This document shows, piece by piece, positions 21,360 to 33,509 of a DNA stretch of 64,000 nucleotides (positions are counted from its first letter, which is position 1; each line of letters starts with the position of its first letter). Under the pieces are notes generated by a model. That model searched no databases, was not told the DNA's origin, and saw only the letters and a program-made list of their open reading frames with translations. The position numbers and the translations under genes were made by a program. The stretch comes from Usnea hakonensis (lineage: Eukaryota > Ascomycota > Lecanoromycetes > Lecanorales > Parmeliaceae): positions 1 to 64,000 of the forward strand of contig BLJB01000131.1 in the NCBI GenBank assembly GCA_013423325.1, read 5' to 3'.

Positions 21360-22024
21360 CTTGATCAATGTCGAATGCTGTAATTGCTGCGGATTGGCAG
21401 AGGGTCGGAATTCTGAAGCAAAGAAATGAATGATGATGTGCCAAAGAAAGTACACAAGTGCGCTGTTTATGCTTGAAGTGACGCTTCAGGCGCACGTTGC
21501 ATTGTCGAGAGCTCCGGAAGTCTCTTAGGACAATCCTCTCTTCTCTTCCCGAAGGAAGATACTAGGAAGGATAAGATCCCGAGGCGACTCTGCGCACGAG
21601 AATCTATAAAGATCACTCGTGGTGGTATGGTCGGCTGGCTCTGGAGGAGAAGCGTGAGGGAGGGAAAGAAGAGATGGCAGGCGGTGTTTTTAAAATCCAT
21701 GGCGCGGCGGTTGCGGGGCCAATTGAAAATCATTTCTAGCTGAGTACGAGTACGCAATCCATTGACTTTGCTGCTGCCTGAATGAGGGCACGACTCACCC
21801 ATGCCTCTAAATTCGCCTGGAAAATGGTCTTGATAAGCTATGCTAATTACCTGTAGGATGTTCTATAGGGGAAGTCTTCGCGATAACAACGTTCGCAATC
21901 CTCTCTGTCTTCCTCTTCGACTTGGGCACCAGGCCACAAGTCAAACGATGCTTTTGATGTGCAATCTGCTACTACAATACCTGCATCATCTTATGCTCTC
22001 TATAGCTCAACGTTTAAGTCCTCG
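21360..22024. other. intergenic region
   Basis: 665 bp between the BTB gene start and the 3' end of the large helicase gene, both on the minus strand. Short open frames only. Confidence 0.5.
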
Positions 22025-25000
22025 TCAGATTCGATATGATGCAGCACTGAATGCCTGTGTGCGCATCGCTGTCACAAAAGCGTCCTCTTTCAGAAACTTT
22101 TTGGGATTAACAGGCTCTGGCTTTGGGCTGACTGGTACTTCCTGTCCACATTCAGGGCAGCCAGGCCAGGTGGAGGTTGAATACTGATGCCCGTGCACGC
22201 ACTGTTTCAAGCTTCCAACCTTATGCCTTGGCCAAGTCCACCATATGCGCGTCGACCCTCGAGTGTACAGGTTCCCATGGCTTCGCTCACCACTCAGCAC
22301 CAGATTGATTGCATTGTAGGTCGGAAAGAGCACTCCTGCGGTTTCTGGGTAGGTCCGGCAAAGGCTGAGCGTCCGATTCAAAGAAGTTTCAACCTTCAAG
22401 TCACTAGCAGCCCCATGGTGTTTGAGTAGAATGTGGAAACACAATTGTACCAAACGGATCTCAGCCTCAAGACGCTTCAAGTTCTTGATCTCACACTCTG
22501 CTGTGATGCTGTTCAGAGTCTTGATGTTATTGTTGGCTTCGTCTCTCATCAATGTATGAAGACCTCGGATGAGGATCCTTGTGTGCTTTGAATCGTCATA
22601 CATACTGATCAGAGCACTTCGCATCCTTGCACTTTCTTCAAGTACAATCAATCTGCATCTGAAGAACAGCCCTTCCAAACGAAGTCGATAGCAAAGGTTA
22701 ATGTCCGGGAGTTCGTCAGCAGACACAGAGGACGTGCCCAAAAAGACTGCGAGCTTAGCTATATCGTCTTCGAAGACTTGCACGACCTGGCTCTTGAAGT
22801 CTAGGATCCTGCTTTGAATATCTGCTAAGGTGTTCCCACGGTAGCGTACCAAGTCGGCGTTGTTTCTACCTCCTAGGGGTCCCGGTTTTAGTCTCTCACG
22901 AAATTCGGTCAAGCTTTTGTCCAAGCTTGTTCTTGCGTCGTACAATTGTTCCATGAACATGTTCATCTTCCTACTAAACTTGCTGTGCATTCGGTCGATA
23001 TTTCCAATCAAAGCCAATAGCTGGTAATAAAGAGCATATCGCCGGACACCTCTGCAGCTTTCTCCGCAAGTTGGACAGACAGAATCCATGTTCTTGATTT
23101 GACTCAGAGGTTTATACACCACTTTCTGGATGTTTCCACTTTTATCGAGATCGTAGATACTAGTGACGCCAACGTGTCTGTCCAGATACTCTAATTCGAA
23201 ATGATGACCGCAAGGAAGGAACATATGCGTCTTGTTGGAAAGATTGCGGTGTCTGCATACAGGACACGTTATAGAGCATGTCTCGCCGCAAAGGCTAGGA
23301 CATATGTGCCGACACGGAAGGTAGACGTTGGTGCAAGGCTCACAGCAGGGGAGCTGCTCGCAAGGCAAGCAGCACATTATAGTACAGGAGCGTTTGTGAG
23401 GACATTCTGTCGGCCAGTCACATGGTTTGACACATGGATCGCATATCTGGCTACATGGTCTTGAGCAGCTACCATGGCCACAAGACCTCGTGCAAGGTAG
23501 CTGACACGGAGGGCAATCGTCACCGAGATGACAAATTCCAGCACATCTATGACCACACTTGAGTTCTTTCTCGCAGACTGAGCTACAAGGCGGATGTGAC
23601 TTGCTGATGGTGCATCGATGGCAGTCGGCGCGGCAGCGGTGTCCACACTTCAATAAGTGGTTGCATACGTCGGAGCATTTCAAAGGCTCGTCTTTGGCCG
23701 AGCAAATTAAACGTTGCACGTGTCCACATGCCAGTTCTATAGGCTCCAAAGGGGCATCGCAGATGATTCTCTCCCCTGCTTGAACTGCTCCGCAAGCTCG
23801 CACCTTCACGTGCCCGCAAGATAACGTAACAGAGGAGAGCTCGAACTCGCAGGGTCCGCAGGGTTCGCCGCAAGTCTTGGTACACTGGTGGCCGCAAGCT
23901 TCATGGTGCTTTTCACAAGCTTGGCGGCATCCAATCCGGTCGTGAAGAGCCGGAGCATGGCATTTCATAGCACAAGAGTGTCCACAAGGGAGTTTCGAAC
24001 CACAAGGAACGTCACATTCGGGAATATCATACCACTGCTCCGGACTCCCGACTTGATAAATTTTGCCTGGATGCCTTGAACAGCATGCACGAAAAGCCGG
24101 TCCCGATTTTCGCTTGGTGGACAAGTCCCTGAAAATCTGGCTCCACATTGGTACGGCACTCATCAAATTTGCATTACCGACAATGTAGAAGCCATTCTTC
24201 GCACGGCTGCAGCCGACGTTGATTCGATTTGGTGTCTTGAGAAACCCAACACGATTCTCGATGTTACTCCTGACCGTGCTGAGAATGACGACTTTGGATT
24301 CTTCCCCTTGGAAATTGTCGATTGTGGCCAGTCTCAACATGCTTGTGAGGCTTATATCAGCTTTTGTCCCAAAGGAGGCTTCTTCTGGCTCCAACAGTCC
24401 CTCCAGTATCAGACTTTCCCGATCCTTCTCACTTAGCCACAAGGAACACTTTCCGCTTAGTCGGTGAGCAAAAGCGGCAAGCTGCCCGTTATAGGGAGTC
24501 AGTATAGTGATATCTTGGTAGTCATACTCATTACTGTTGATCAGATACTCGACTAGTCCGACTACCATCTCAACCTCGTAAGTGTTGGAAAATGATTTGG
24601 CCATTGACGATCCGGGGTCTGGAGTGTCTTCTGGCTTTTGGTGATCGAGCCACCACACCCGGTCTAGCATGCCAGCAACCGGCTCTCGAGAGCACGCTAT
24701 CTCATGGTCCTGCGATTGCTGTTGTCAGATACACCTATCAAAACTAATTGTAGCTACAGACATCAATATACCTTCAAATATGGATACAGGGTTGCCCGCA
24801 TGAGGTCCGCGATGTCCGGATGCATGCGCCGCTGCAAATCCAGACGAGATGAGGCTATAGGCCGTACTCCAGGTACCGATGGTACCATCATACGTTCCAT
24901 TAAGGATTCGTCTAGACGGTAAGAGGCCCCTGTGGCTGTCTCTAGCGAAAGAGCTGGTTCGTTCACCTGGGGTCTATACGAAGTTAGCCAAGAATATGAG

Positions 25001-27566
25001 TACAGACTCTAATCCCAGATCTTACCTGAGCTGTAATGGATCACCTATGAATATGGCGTGCTGTATTGAAGGGAAAAGAGTGCACAGGGTCTGTGCCTCC
25101 ATCACCTCACCCGCTTCTTCACAGATCACAACCTGAAGATCCAACTTGTGTAGCATAGAAGAATTCATAGCACAGGCTGTCATTGTCATTGCGAGAACGT
25201 CCTCTAATATAAGCGATCAGCCAGCAGATCATTCCAGCTTTATGGAATTTGCTTACTATCTTGAAGACAACGAGCGTCAATATCGTGATGTATATCGTGC
25301 CGTTTCGAGACGGCGACTTGATGGCGACGATGAATTTCAGCTGTTCGATCGAGGATGGTCACAGGATCGATCTCTTCTTTCCACTTGCTCAAAAGTCGCT
25401 GTCGCTGGTTCAGATCCATTTTCCAAACGTCACAACCGGACGGAGGCTCTGAAGCTGCTATATTTGCTGCGTTCAGCGCAATATTTTCAAGCACTCTATT
25501 CTTTGTTCGAAGGTCGCCTTCATCTGCCTCATCTTGAAATTCGTACTGATTGCCGAGCATACTACTGAACTTCTCGAGGAGTCGGTCAAGATCGTTGATG
25601 TCGCCGCCCGTGCCCCAAAATTCGAAAGCGAAACCTCCGGCTTTACGAGCCAATCGAATATCCGAAAGTCGAGACGAGTCGACTTTCTCAAGCCCCGCAA
25701 AGCGTTCTAAGATTCTAGGGTATTTTGATTTGAGAAGCCCTCGAACCGCTGGCCAGCTGAGTACGTCTTCGTTGAGAGACTCGCACCAACTTGTACCCTC
25801 AGTCGTAAGACCTGAGAACCCCGAAATTAGCTGCATAATCTTACAAAAAGCACTTAGACGGACCTTCGATCTGGCGATGGGCCTGATTCTCCCTGCTTCT
25901 CTCAAGCGTAGTCTTCTTGAGTCCACGTGCTGCTGCTCGCAAGCTGAATGCTTTGGTCCAAGTCTCCTTACTATTGCCGCCTAATCGGACCAAATTCGTA
26001 ACACCTGCTTGCTGAATGTCTTTCAAGAAACTATCAAGAGCGTGGTTGGTTGTGCACACTACCAGTATTGGTCTTCGCGAGCCGTGGCCGCGCGATCCCA
26101 AGAGTACATTGGTCAAAGCAACACCGAGAAAGCTGAATGGCATTAGCGAATGACAAAGGAGGGGATAATCCAGAAACTTCATACGTTTTCCCAGTTCCTG
26201 GTGGACCCTGTGTAAACGCAAACCCCCGACAGAGATTCTCGCAAAGAGCAGTAGCCTGGCCACGATCAAGTGTTGTCTCTTGACATACCTCATCAATGGT
26301 GATACCTTTGGCTTCTTTGTCTGAGAGCAGCTCCCTTGGCCTTAGCGTAAGAGATTTCTTAAAGGGAGCATCGCCCTTTTTACGAAGGCTGTCAAGTTGG
26401 AAAGCGAATTTGTCATCCTTCGTATACTCCGGTACCGATACTTCCAGGCTCGAGCCTGCTCTAAAAGGAGCTATGGATTCAATGAATGCCAGGTCCTTGC
26501 CACTTGCCGATTTGTTTTGTAACTCTGTCAGTGTCCAGTAAAATCCAACATACAAGACATTCGGTAACTCCACTAGGCCAAATTGCTCGCGCGCAGCACC
26601 TTTCGAATTGTAGAGCAGTCTCCTAACCGCATCAGTGTCGCTGGTATTGGCGAGCGACAAAACAACAGAAGCTGGATAGGCGAATGATGGTCAGTCATTA
26701 CTTGCAAAGGAGTTCCAAACACAAGGCGTCGGTGACTGACCTCTGAGATCATTGCCAGTACGGGGCTTCATAGCAAACGTGGTCTGACGCTGTTCGATTA
26801 CCATGAAAGTCGTAGACAACGTATTTGCATCGTCAAGTCCGACGAGGGCGACTAGCATTCCCTCTTCGAGATGCTTGGATGGGCCTAAGCGTAGACCCCG
26901 TAAAGCTTTTGGACACGCAAAGCTGACTCTGAAATTGACCGCACTCTTGAAGCTCATAATTGTCTCCTCAAATTTGATGTCACGGAAGAGCGAATAACGT
27001 ACTCCCTTCGGAGTACTCATGCGATCATCATAGTCCAAGACTTGAGGAGCAGATACCGATTGCGCCAGCTGTTGGCTTGCGTGATAGCATGAATCGATTA
27101 CAGGTTCAACATTGTCATATCTTAGATGCCGGAATTGTATATCCAAGAGCCTCTGCTGCCCACAGGGAAGATGATGCTCTGCCGATTGATCTTTGATAGG
27201 AACATATGGTTTCCGCAAACATAAGACTTCATCTGTAGTCGGTAAGATCTTGATGTGTTGGATGTCCTCATGGTCATTATCATGCCTCGGGCCGTGTCTC
27301 GACAAATGACCTGGACCGTCTTCATCAAATGGCAAGCTATCTCGCGACGAAAACCTAGGGTCAAGAGAAAGTACGTTGATAGAGCAGTCTAAAACAGGAG
27401 AGCCAGGGATCACAGTCGGGACTGCACAGATATCGTGGCTCTTTGTGCATTCATCTTCGCGGCGGCAAAAGCCGTCAAGGAAATCTTGACATACTGAAGC
27501 GATAGGGAGCTGGGGAAGTGTGGTTGGTGGGAGCTTTGCCGCTCGAATATTCGTAACATTTGCCAT
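22025..27566 (-). CDS. NFX1-type zinc-finger SF1 helicase (ZNFX1/Hrr1-like)
   Basis: Seven exons joined by six introns of 52-69 bp (24719-24771, 24974-25025, 25204-25256, 25812-25863, 26133-26184, 26672-26740) sum to an intact frame of 1736 residues. Residues 26-44 form a CCCH finger (C-x7-C-x5-C-x3-H). The superfamily 1 helicase core has Walker A GPPGTGKT (about 431-438), the Walker B segment VVICEEAGEV (about 741), IFIGDPLQLRPQVNE, TILTPYNGQ, ATIDNFQGEE and GCSRAKNGFY. From about residue 1055 a long Cys/His array carries NF-X1-type repeats such as CGHSCAMKCH and CGHRCAGICH. This is the architecture of ZNFX1 and of the S. pombe RNAi helicase Hrr1, so an RNA-binding role in small-RNA or mRNA surveillance is likely. 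The last acceptor may be 9 bp further in. Confidence 0.93.
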
Positions 27567-28610
27567 AGTGAAAGAAGCTGTAGAAAACGTCTGAGTTAGC
27601 GTGAGTCGCGCTACATCAGTGTAGCATTGTGAAATCACCATCAAAAGCCTAAAGCTGATGTGCTGCTCCTTGAAGGTAGATTGATACTTGCAGCGCGTAC
27701 CGGACGGAATCTCGTAATTGACATTCAAAATCTCAAGTGTCGGATGTAGTCAAAAATGTCAGTGAGGTGGAAATGAAGACTTGGTCACGGAATTAAAAGC
27801 TTTGTCTGAAAGGCCACCAATCGGCATGGAGTATTAAAAAGCACTGTGCGGCTCTGCGGATTAGTGTAGTGATGTTAATGAATCGAATTATTTTTCTTGC
27901 ACGCTAGTATTTCCCTTTTAGGTAAGTACATAGGCAGGTAACCGCCCAGCTGAATGGCTGCCTTTATCGTTTTTCCTGGTGGAACGCAAAAAACTGGCCC
28001 CCCCAGCAGCACAGCGTGGATAGTGAAAGATTGAACGAGGAGGAAAAAGGGGAGATTCAAACATCTCGTTTTGGTCCAGTGCCTTCAGATGGATGAAAAT
28101 GGCTCCTGACCAAGAGAATGGCCTGAGAATGTTCACAATATAGTTTCTCTTGACAGCATACTCTAGGCAAGATCAATAGATCACGAACAATCTACAACCT
28201 TTGAGCGAAGCGTACTGGGTTTCAGTATGGCTATGTAGCTTTCTGTTGTAGGCTTAGCAATACTCTCTAACCCTAATACATACAAATGAAAGCTGCTAGC
28301 ACCGAAGGAATGGGTATCTAATGCTCTTCGAATCCATTACATATACCATGATGTGGCCTTTTGAGCTCGTCAATGAAAGCTCTGATCAAGATGTAGTATC
28401 GTCAAACTTGGGAATGCTCCGAAACCTATTCCATGCCTTCAACATCTCTCGACCAATCGGTCTTCAGATGATCTCCACGTCTAACAGCACCACCGCGCAT
28501 CGCGGAGATCCGTAGTCCTTTTGGCTAGATTAGTCTGGGTGCGAGCGGGTCACCCTTCCGTTGGATCGTGGGGCGGCCGGGATTGCCTACATGCATTGTC
28601 AGCTTGGCCA
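27567..28610. other. intergenic region
   Basis: 1.04 kb with the helicase promoter at its left end and the 3' flank of the zinc-finger gene at its right. A GC-rich patch lies at about 28490-28580; I tested it as a tRNA and found no B-box. No gene is supported. Confidence 0.5.
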
Positions 28611-30108
28611 TCAATCAATTGGGCGACTAGCAATCTGAACCTTGGCTTTGACTACCTTCTTATGATCCTCTGCAGTTCCGTTGACCGCTTTCTTAGATGC
28701 AGTCTTGCGGCCCTTTTTGACTTTCGGGGCGTCTTCGCTTGCTTCAGCTTCGAGCCCTGATGGTTGGTTTGGTTCTTCGCCGGCGAGAGGTGTTTCAAGT
28801 TCAGAAGCTTGATCAAGATCATCAGCCTCAGTCTTCTCGCCCTTGAGCTTCTTTGCTTTTACGGCTTTGCGTGGAGCGCGTGCTTTCTCCGTTATTGTGG
28901 GAGGAAGGGTTTCGTGATCGCTACTCTCGTCCTTAACGCGCAAAGCGGAATCGTCCACGACTGTGGCTTTCTTGGCCTGCTTGCGGCCCCTCTTGACTGG
29001 CGGAGCCTCTTGCGCGATATCGCTTTCGGCTTCGTCACCACTAGCAATTTTCTCCTTCTTGATTGCGGCTTTAGTTTTTTTGGTTGCGGGTCCTTCCTTC
29101 TCGGATCTGATCTCAGCATCCTCGTTCTTTACCTTTGATTCTTTCTTGGTCCTCGTGCTTTTCTTAATCGCTAGACCCTCGTTTTCCGACCCATCGGCAG
29201 CATCCTCGTTCTTGATCTTCGGTTCTTTCTTCATCTTAGCCTTGGTCTTTTTCGTTGGTGGCTCATGCTCGGCTTCGTCCTCAGCCGCTTCCGGATCATC
29301 TTTGACATGGCTGCGCTTCTTCTGATCAGTCTTGCTCGGGCTTGCACTCTGTTCTCCTGCAGCCTCGTCCTTCAGTGCCTTCGAACAGTCAGATGTGGAT
29401 GACAGTATGAACAGTAGGGGCATCAATATGGACCGAGGTAAGAACTTACTTGAGCTTCTGCCTTTAGTCGTCGCTTAGTTTCAAGGGTTCGATACCCATT
29501 CTTCCCTTCGCGGTTCATCTCCATGTCCTACACTGAGTCAGTGAGCTATAGATAGATCGTGGGTAGACAAGCTTACCCAGATCCAGTCTTCGTCATCAAT
29601 ATGACCTTGTTCTAAAGCATTCACAATTTTTTGCTGAAACTCCTCCGGAATCTCATCGTAGCCATCAAGCTGGCTGGGATCACCTTCAACGTCCTTTTTG
29701 AGATTGGAAATTTGTCTGGGTGTCACACAACCCCTAGAGGCGGATGCTATCAACGGAAATAACGGCAAAGATCAACAAGTACCTACCAGTGCTTCCAAGC
29801 CCAGCTTTGCCAGTCCGGAGTAGTGACGAAAGTACCAAACCGTAGCTGACCCTTTTGAATCTTGATACCCCCGTTCTTGCACTCGGTATTCTTGCATCCA
29901 GCGCGATTGTTAGGTGAGACCTCTAGCAAATCGTATCTTAGCTCTCATTAATGCTGAAAATTGGGAAAAGGAGACAGAAGTAGCACCATAACATTTAAGT
30001 GGTCTAAGATACATTTTATGTTGTTACGAGAAGACTTCAAGGGTTCAGATGAGGTACTCAGCAAATGCTAGTAAATACAGGAAAGCACATACCGATTCGA
30101 TGTGACAT
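28611..30108 (-). CDS. PARP-type zinc-finger protein with Lys/Glu-rich tail
   Basis: Exons 30108-30093, 29943-29787, 29733-29577, 29527-29450 and 29378-28611 sum to 391 residues. The N-terminal 110 residues form a PARP-type zinc finger: NNRAGCKNTECKNGGIKI, KGQLRFGTFV, then the aromatic WQSWAWKHWGC with the final His-x2-Cys pair, and CVTPRQISNLKK. In PARP1 and DNA ligase III this finger binds DNA breaks; here no catalytic domain follows. The rest is a long, highly charged tail with imperfect repeats around KIKNEDAADGSENEG and VKNEDAEIRSEKEG and many KK-containing nuclear signals. A nuclear DNA-binding role is inferred. Exon 1 is only 16 bp; its acceptor at 29943 was chosen because it restores the frame. 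The start region is less certain than the rest. Confidence 0.82.
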
Positions 30109-30500
30109 ACTGACGAGTGTTTTGAACTCTCTCTCGTTGACGTCACAGAGGGTACCGGTATAAGTTTTTGGATGATTTCTATCGTTGCTAAGGCGTAGCT
30201 CTCAATTACAGGACTAGGACTAATGAAGGATTTACGGAGTAGCTTTCTTTATGTCAAAACTTGTCTTGATTCTGGAAGTAGAAGCGCCAAGACAACGCTA
30301 GAATTTCAGCCTTACGGAACAATACACTAAAAGCTACGTACTGTATTTTGATCCTCAAATGATGCACTCCATTTGGTGCATAATTCCTGCCCCAACCAGC
30401 AATCAGGCTGGAATCAGAATTCGACCCAGTTGACAGGACGCTGAATCTAGGACCATGACGTTCCTAGCTAGAATACAGGCATTCCTCTGGGGTTCAGTCC
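30109..30500. promoter_or_regulatory. divergent promoter region
   Basis: 392 bp between the starts of the PARP-finger gene (-) and the mitochondrial protein gene (+). It is AT-rich, with no clear TATA element recognised. Confidence 0.5.
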
Positions 30501-33500
30501 TTGGCATCCATGGCAAGAGCCTCGCCTGCGCTGAGAGATCTCATTCATGCTTTCACACGTTATAGTATCATTATACCGGCCTTTTGTGCTCCAGCAATCG
30601 CTCAAGATCGTACAACATCTAAGCAATTCCCAGGATTGGGCAATCGAAGACATGCATCCGTAACCGCATCCCAGTACTTGACTGAAAATGGTACTAATAG
30701 TCACATCGGTGGCAAGCGCCACCTGCCACCTGAGGTGGAGAGCCTCGTCTCTTCACCCCGTCGCTTAGAACCCGCAGCATGGGTCGCCGCTATCGAAGCA
30801 TACCTTCCTCTGGATTTACGTCAAGGAAAAGAGAATACTGTCGGGGAAAGGATCAAAAATGAAGTCTTACGACCAATCTATACGTTACCTGAAATGTTGT
30901 CCCTGGCACGATCAAATTGCAGAGCGGATCTCTTAACCTATATTGGTATATACCAGGAACGATGGAAAGCAGTGAATTGGCTAGTCAAGGCTATGATGGC
31001 AAAATACCCGGGTTATAGGGACCTCGAGAAGAGATCAAGTCAGCTGCCATCACCGTTGTGGCGAAAAATTGATCAGAGTCTGGATGAGGTCACGAGTAAG
31101 GCAATAGAAACCGAAATGCCTCAACTCTCAGATTCATCAATGGAGCGCAATGGTTGGTATGGCCACTTGGGTCTTGATCAATACACAGAGCCTGATAAAT
31201 TAGAGCGCTGGGATCATCCTCAAAGTCTAGGACGCAAGAGCCTTGGACAAATCTGGCGGAGTCTCGCCACAATGATTCTGCAGGCAGCAGATCGTCCAGC
31301 TAAAGATCCCAGCTATAGCGTTATCATGTCGCATGTCTTTCAGATCCTAGGACATTTACATCGCATTGGTGCAGTTCCTGATTCCATATACAATTATACA
31401 CCTCCAAGCGATTATACTGTCCTTCAGCGCCCGCCAACGATGCATCTGCTATCAAAGCGTATCATGAGCACTCTATCGGATGTTGAATGGGGACTTCAGT
31501 GGGAGAAAATAATCGCACAGGCTGTGTCTCAAGGACATGACTTACCAGAACCTAGCCTACAGCCAGAAATTCGCGAGTTTGGGCCTGAGCTATGGCTAGA
31601 CCTCATTCTATGGGCTTGTGTCGAGGGTGGCTGGATCAGTGAAGGAGCTTGGGTAATCATTGAAATCGAAGGACGAGCAAAATCAAAAGATTCTCGGTGG
31701 TCCACTATCAGCTGGCCGGAAATCTGCGAGATAAAAGCGCCACAACTTGACTGGCCATCTGTCTTGAGGTTAGAAATCGACAAAGCCCGATTAAATCAAG
31801 TAGGCGGTATTGGAATAGCGGCTGGATCGAATTCTCATGTAGAGATGGGCACCCGCACAATCAGTCGCGAAGTTGTGTTGGCTCTCATGGATGGCTTGTT
31901 CAACGGACCCCAATCTACTACCACAGGCATTGATATGACCCCAGTTGAGCTCCGACGGAGTATAATCGCATTTAGAAGCTTGCTTGCTCGCAATCATGCG
32001 GAGCATGATAGTCACTACATGGATACTGCCATCTTACGGATTTTTGAATCATTCGAAGATGTCAAAGAGCACCCCGAATCGCTTAATAGATTTCTGGACC
32101 TGAGGTCCACAGAATCCATGCAGGTGACTCGCAAATCTGCCACAAAAACAGCTGCTCAGCCTCAGGAAATGGACGATTGTGCAGCTGTTTTAGGCTTACG
32201 CCATAGAATCCTTCACCGCTTCTCAATCGACGGAAATCTTCAGGGAAGCCTTCAGACGTTCAGGAAAATCCAAAGCACAATTGACTTACAATATGAAGGG
32301 AGGATTCTTACTTTTGTGGATGAACTCAAGGAACGCATAGAGAGAGGAGACGATTGTTCAGACCTTATTGGAGAGGGAGACGACCCTGAGGTGCTTATAC
32401 GGCCTCCTCAAATGCCACCGGGTGTTCTAGCTTCTTTCATAGACCTTGCCACAAACTGCAGGTTATTCGACTTGGGGAACTGGCTACTCTCAAATAGAGA
32501 CGTTGACGGAGGTCCAGTGGATCCTGCCTTGTATTCCAATCAGAGCTTGCAGCCAGCGCTCCTCCGGTTCGGGACAGCAACAGCAGATTCCCGCCTACTT
32601 ACGGAAATCCTCATGAGACTGGAGACCCCACTCTCGGAGCCGATCATTCATGCGCTCTTACGTTTTCAGGTCGTCTTGGGAAAATGGACTGCTGTCGAAG
32701 AACTACTAGATTACCTAAAGAACGAATCAGGCATGGCATGGAAACCTAGTGATGCTACCACAATCGCAAAGGCCATCTTACATTTGGAGGAGCATGCGTC
32801 GAACGACACCAATCCCGACTCAATCCCACGAGCGCTCGCCCTTTTACAGAAGTTGGTCGACGGTAAATACAATAGCAAGGCTGACCCTTCGCAGCTACGG
32901 CCCGACTTTTCTCAAACGAGGATGGCCAACCAGCTTGGTCGGTTACTCCAGACACTGCCTGGAAGCTTGAGCGAGGTTACCACGAGACCTGCTGGGGAGG
33001 ATCTTCGAGCGCATGCTAGTATTGAGGTTACGTCCGATGCTTTCAACATTATTTTGGAAGGCCTCGTGGATTGCCATGGGAGCCATGCAGGCAAAAGGCT
33101 CTGGGATCAATGGTGTCATGCGCCCAATACACGAAAAAAAAAACGGCCATTCTACCCATCACTTGGGGATGGAGAAAGAGTCGTGTTTCCATCGCGCTAC
33201 ATGCTCCGCAGCGTTCTACGACCAGTCTTGGAGACTCGACAGGCCCTCCACGCGGCCATAAAAGCGGAGATAATAGAAGCCCAACAAAAAGCGAAGACCG
33301 CCACGTCTGACAATCAAGGAGAGTCGAGTTGTAAAACCGAGACTGAAAAATTCCAGCTCAAGGACGAAGATCAGGAGATCCTCGCCTGGGGTATCAGTAT
33401 GTATAAGAAATTCGGCTTGTCGGAAAGTGAAATTAATAGCGAGATACCCGGTTCGTTTCCTCAGCAGCGGAGAGCAAAGCCCGTACAGGACGAGGATGTA

Positions 33501-33509
33501 TTATTGTAA
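30501..33509 (+). CDS. mitochondrial PPR-like protein, CYA5/Pet309 type
   Basis: A single exon of 1002 residues. The N-terminus (MASMARASPALRDLIHAFTR followed by an Arg- and Ser-containing stretch) looks like a mitochondrial presequence. The body is a long alpha-helical array: ERWKAVNWLVKAMMAKYPGY, WTAVEELLDYLKNESG, PSDATTIAKAILHLEEHA, VTSDAFNIILEGLVDCHGS. This is the helical-pair rhythm of pentatricopeptide-like proteins. Size and layout match the ascomycete CYA5 group, related to yeast Pet309, which promotes translation of the mitochondrial COX1 mRNA. That identity is inferred from general resemblance only. A run of ten A at 33134-33143 encodes a Lys stretch. The first ATG of the frame may be preceded by no intron. 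Confidence 0.6.
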   Translation: MASMARASPALRDLIHAFTRYSIIIPAFCAPAIAQDRTTSKQFPGLGNRRHASVTASQYLTENGTNSHIGGKRHLPPEVESLVSSPRRLEPAAWVAAIEAYLPLDLRQGKENTVGERIKNEVLRPIYTLPEMLSLARSNCRADLLTYIGIYQERWKAVNWLVKAMMAKYPGYRDLEKRSSQLPSPLWRKIDQSLDEVTSKAIETEMPQLSDSSMERNGWYGHLGLDQYTEPDKLERWDHPQSLGRKSLGQIWRSLATMILQAADRPAKDPSYSVIMSHVFQILGHLHRIGAVPDSIYNYTPPSDYTVLQRPPTMHLLSKRIMSTLSDVEWGLQWEKIIAQAVSQGHDLPEPSLQPEIREFGPELWLDLILWACVEGGWISEGAWVIIEIEGRAKSKDSRWSTISWPEICEIKAPQLDWPSVLRLEIDKARLNQVGGIGIAAGSNSHVEMGTRTISREVVLALMDGLFNGPQSTTTGIDMTPVELRRSIIAFRSLLARNHAEHDSHYMDTAILRIFESFEDVKEHPESLNRFLDLRSTESMQVTRKSATKTAAQPQEMDDCAAVLGLRHRILHRFSIDGNLQGSLQTFRKIQSTIDLQYEGRILTFVDELKERIERGDDCSDLIGEGDDPEVLIRPPQMPPGVLASFIDLATNCRLFDLGNWLLSNRDVDGGPVDPALYSNQSLQPALLRFGTATADSRLLTEILMRLETPLSEPIIHALLRFQVVLGKWTAVEELLDYLKNESGMAWKPSDATTIAKAILHLEEHASNDTNPDSIPRALALLQKLVDGKYNSKADPSQLRPDFSQTRMANQLGRLLQTLPGSLSEVTTRPAGEDLRAHASIEVTSDAFNIILEGLVDCHGSHAGKRLWDQWCHAPNTRKKKRPFYPSLGDGERVVFPSRYMLRSVLRPVLETRQALHAAIKAEIIEAQQKAKTATSDNQGESSCKTETEKFQLKDEDQEILAWGISMYKKFGLSESEINSEIPGSFPQQRRAKPVQDEDVLL

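Noticed and set aside
28490..28580. GC-rich segment that looked like a tRNA or snRNA
   Set aside because: No cloverleaf, no GGTTCGAATCC-type B-box on either strand.
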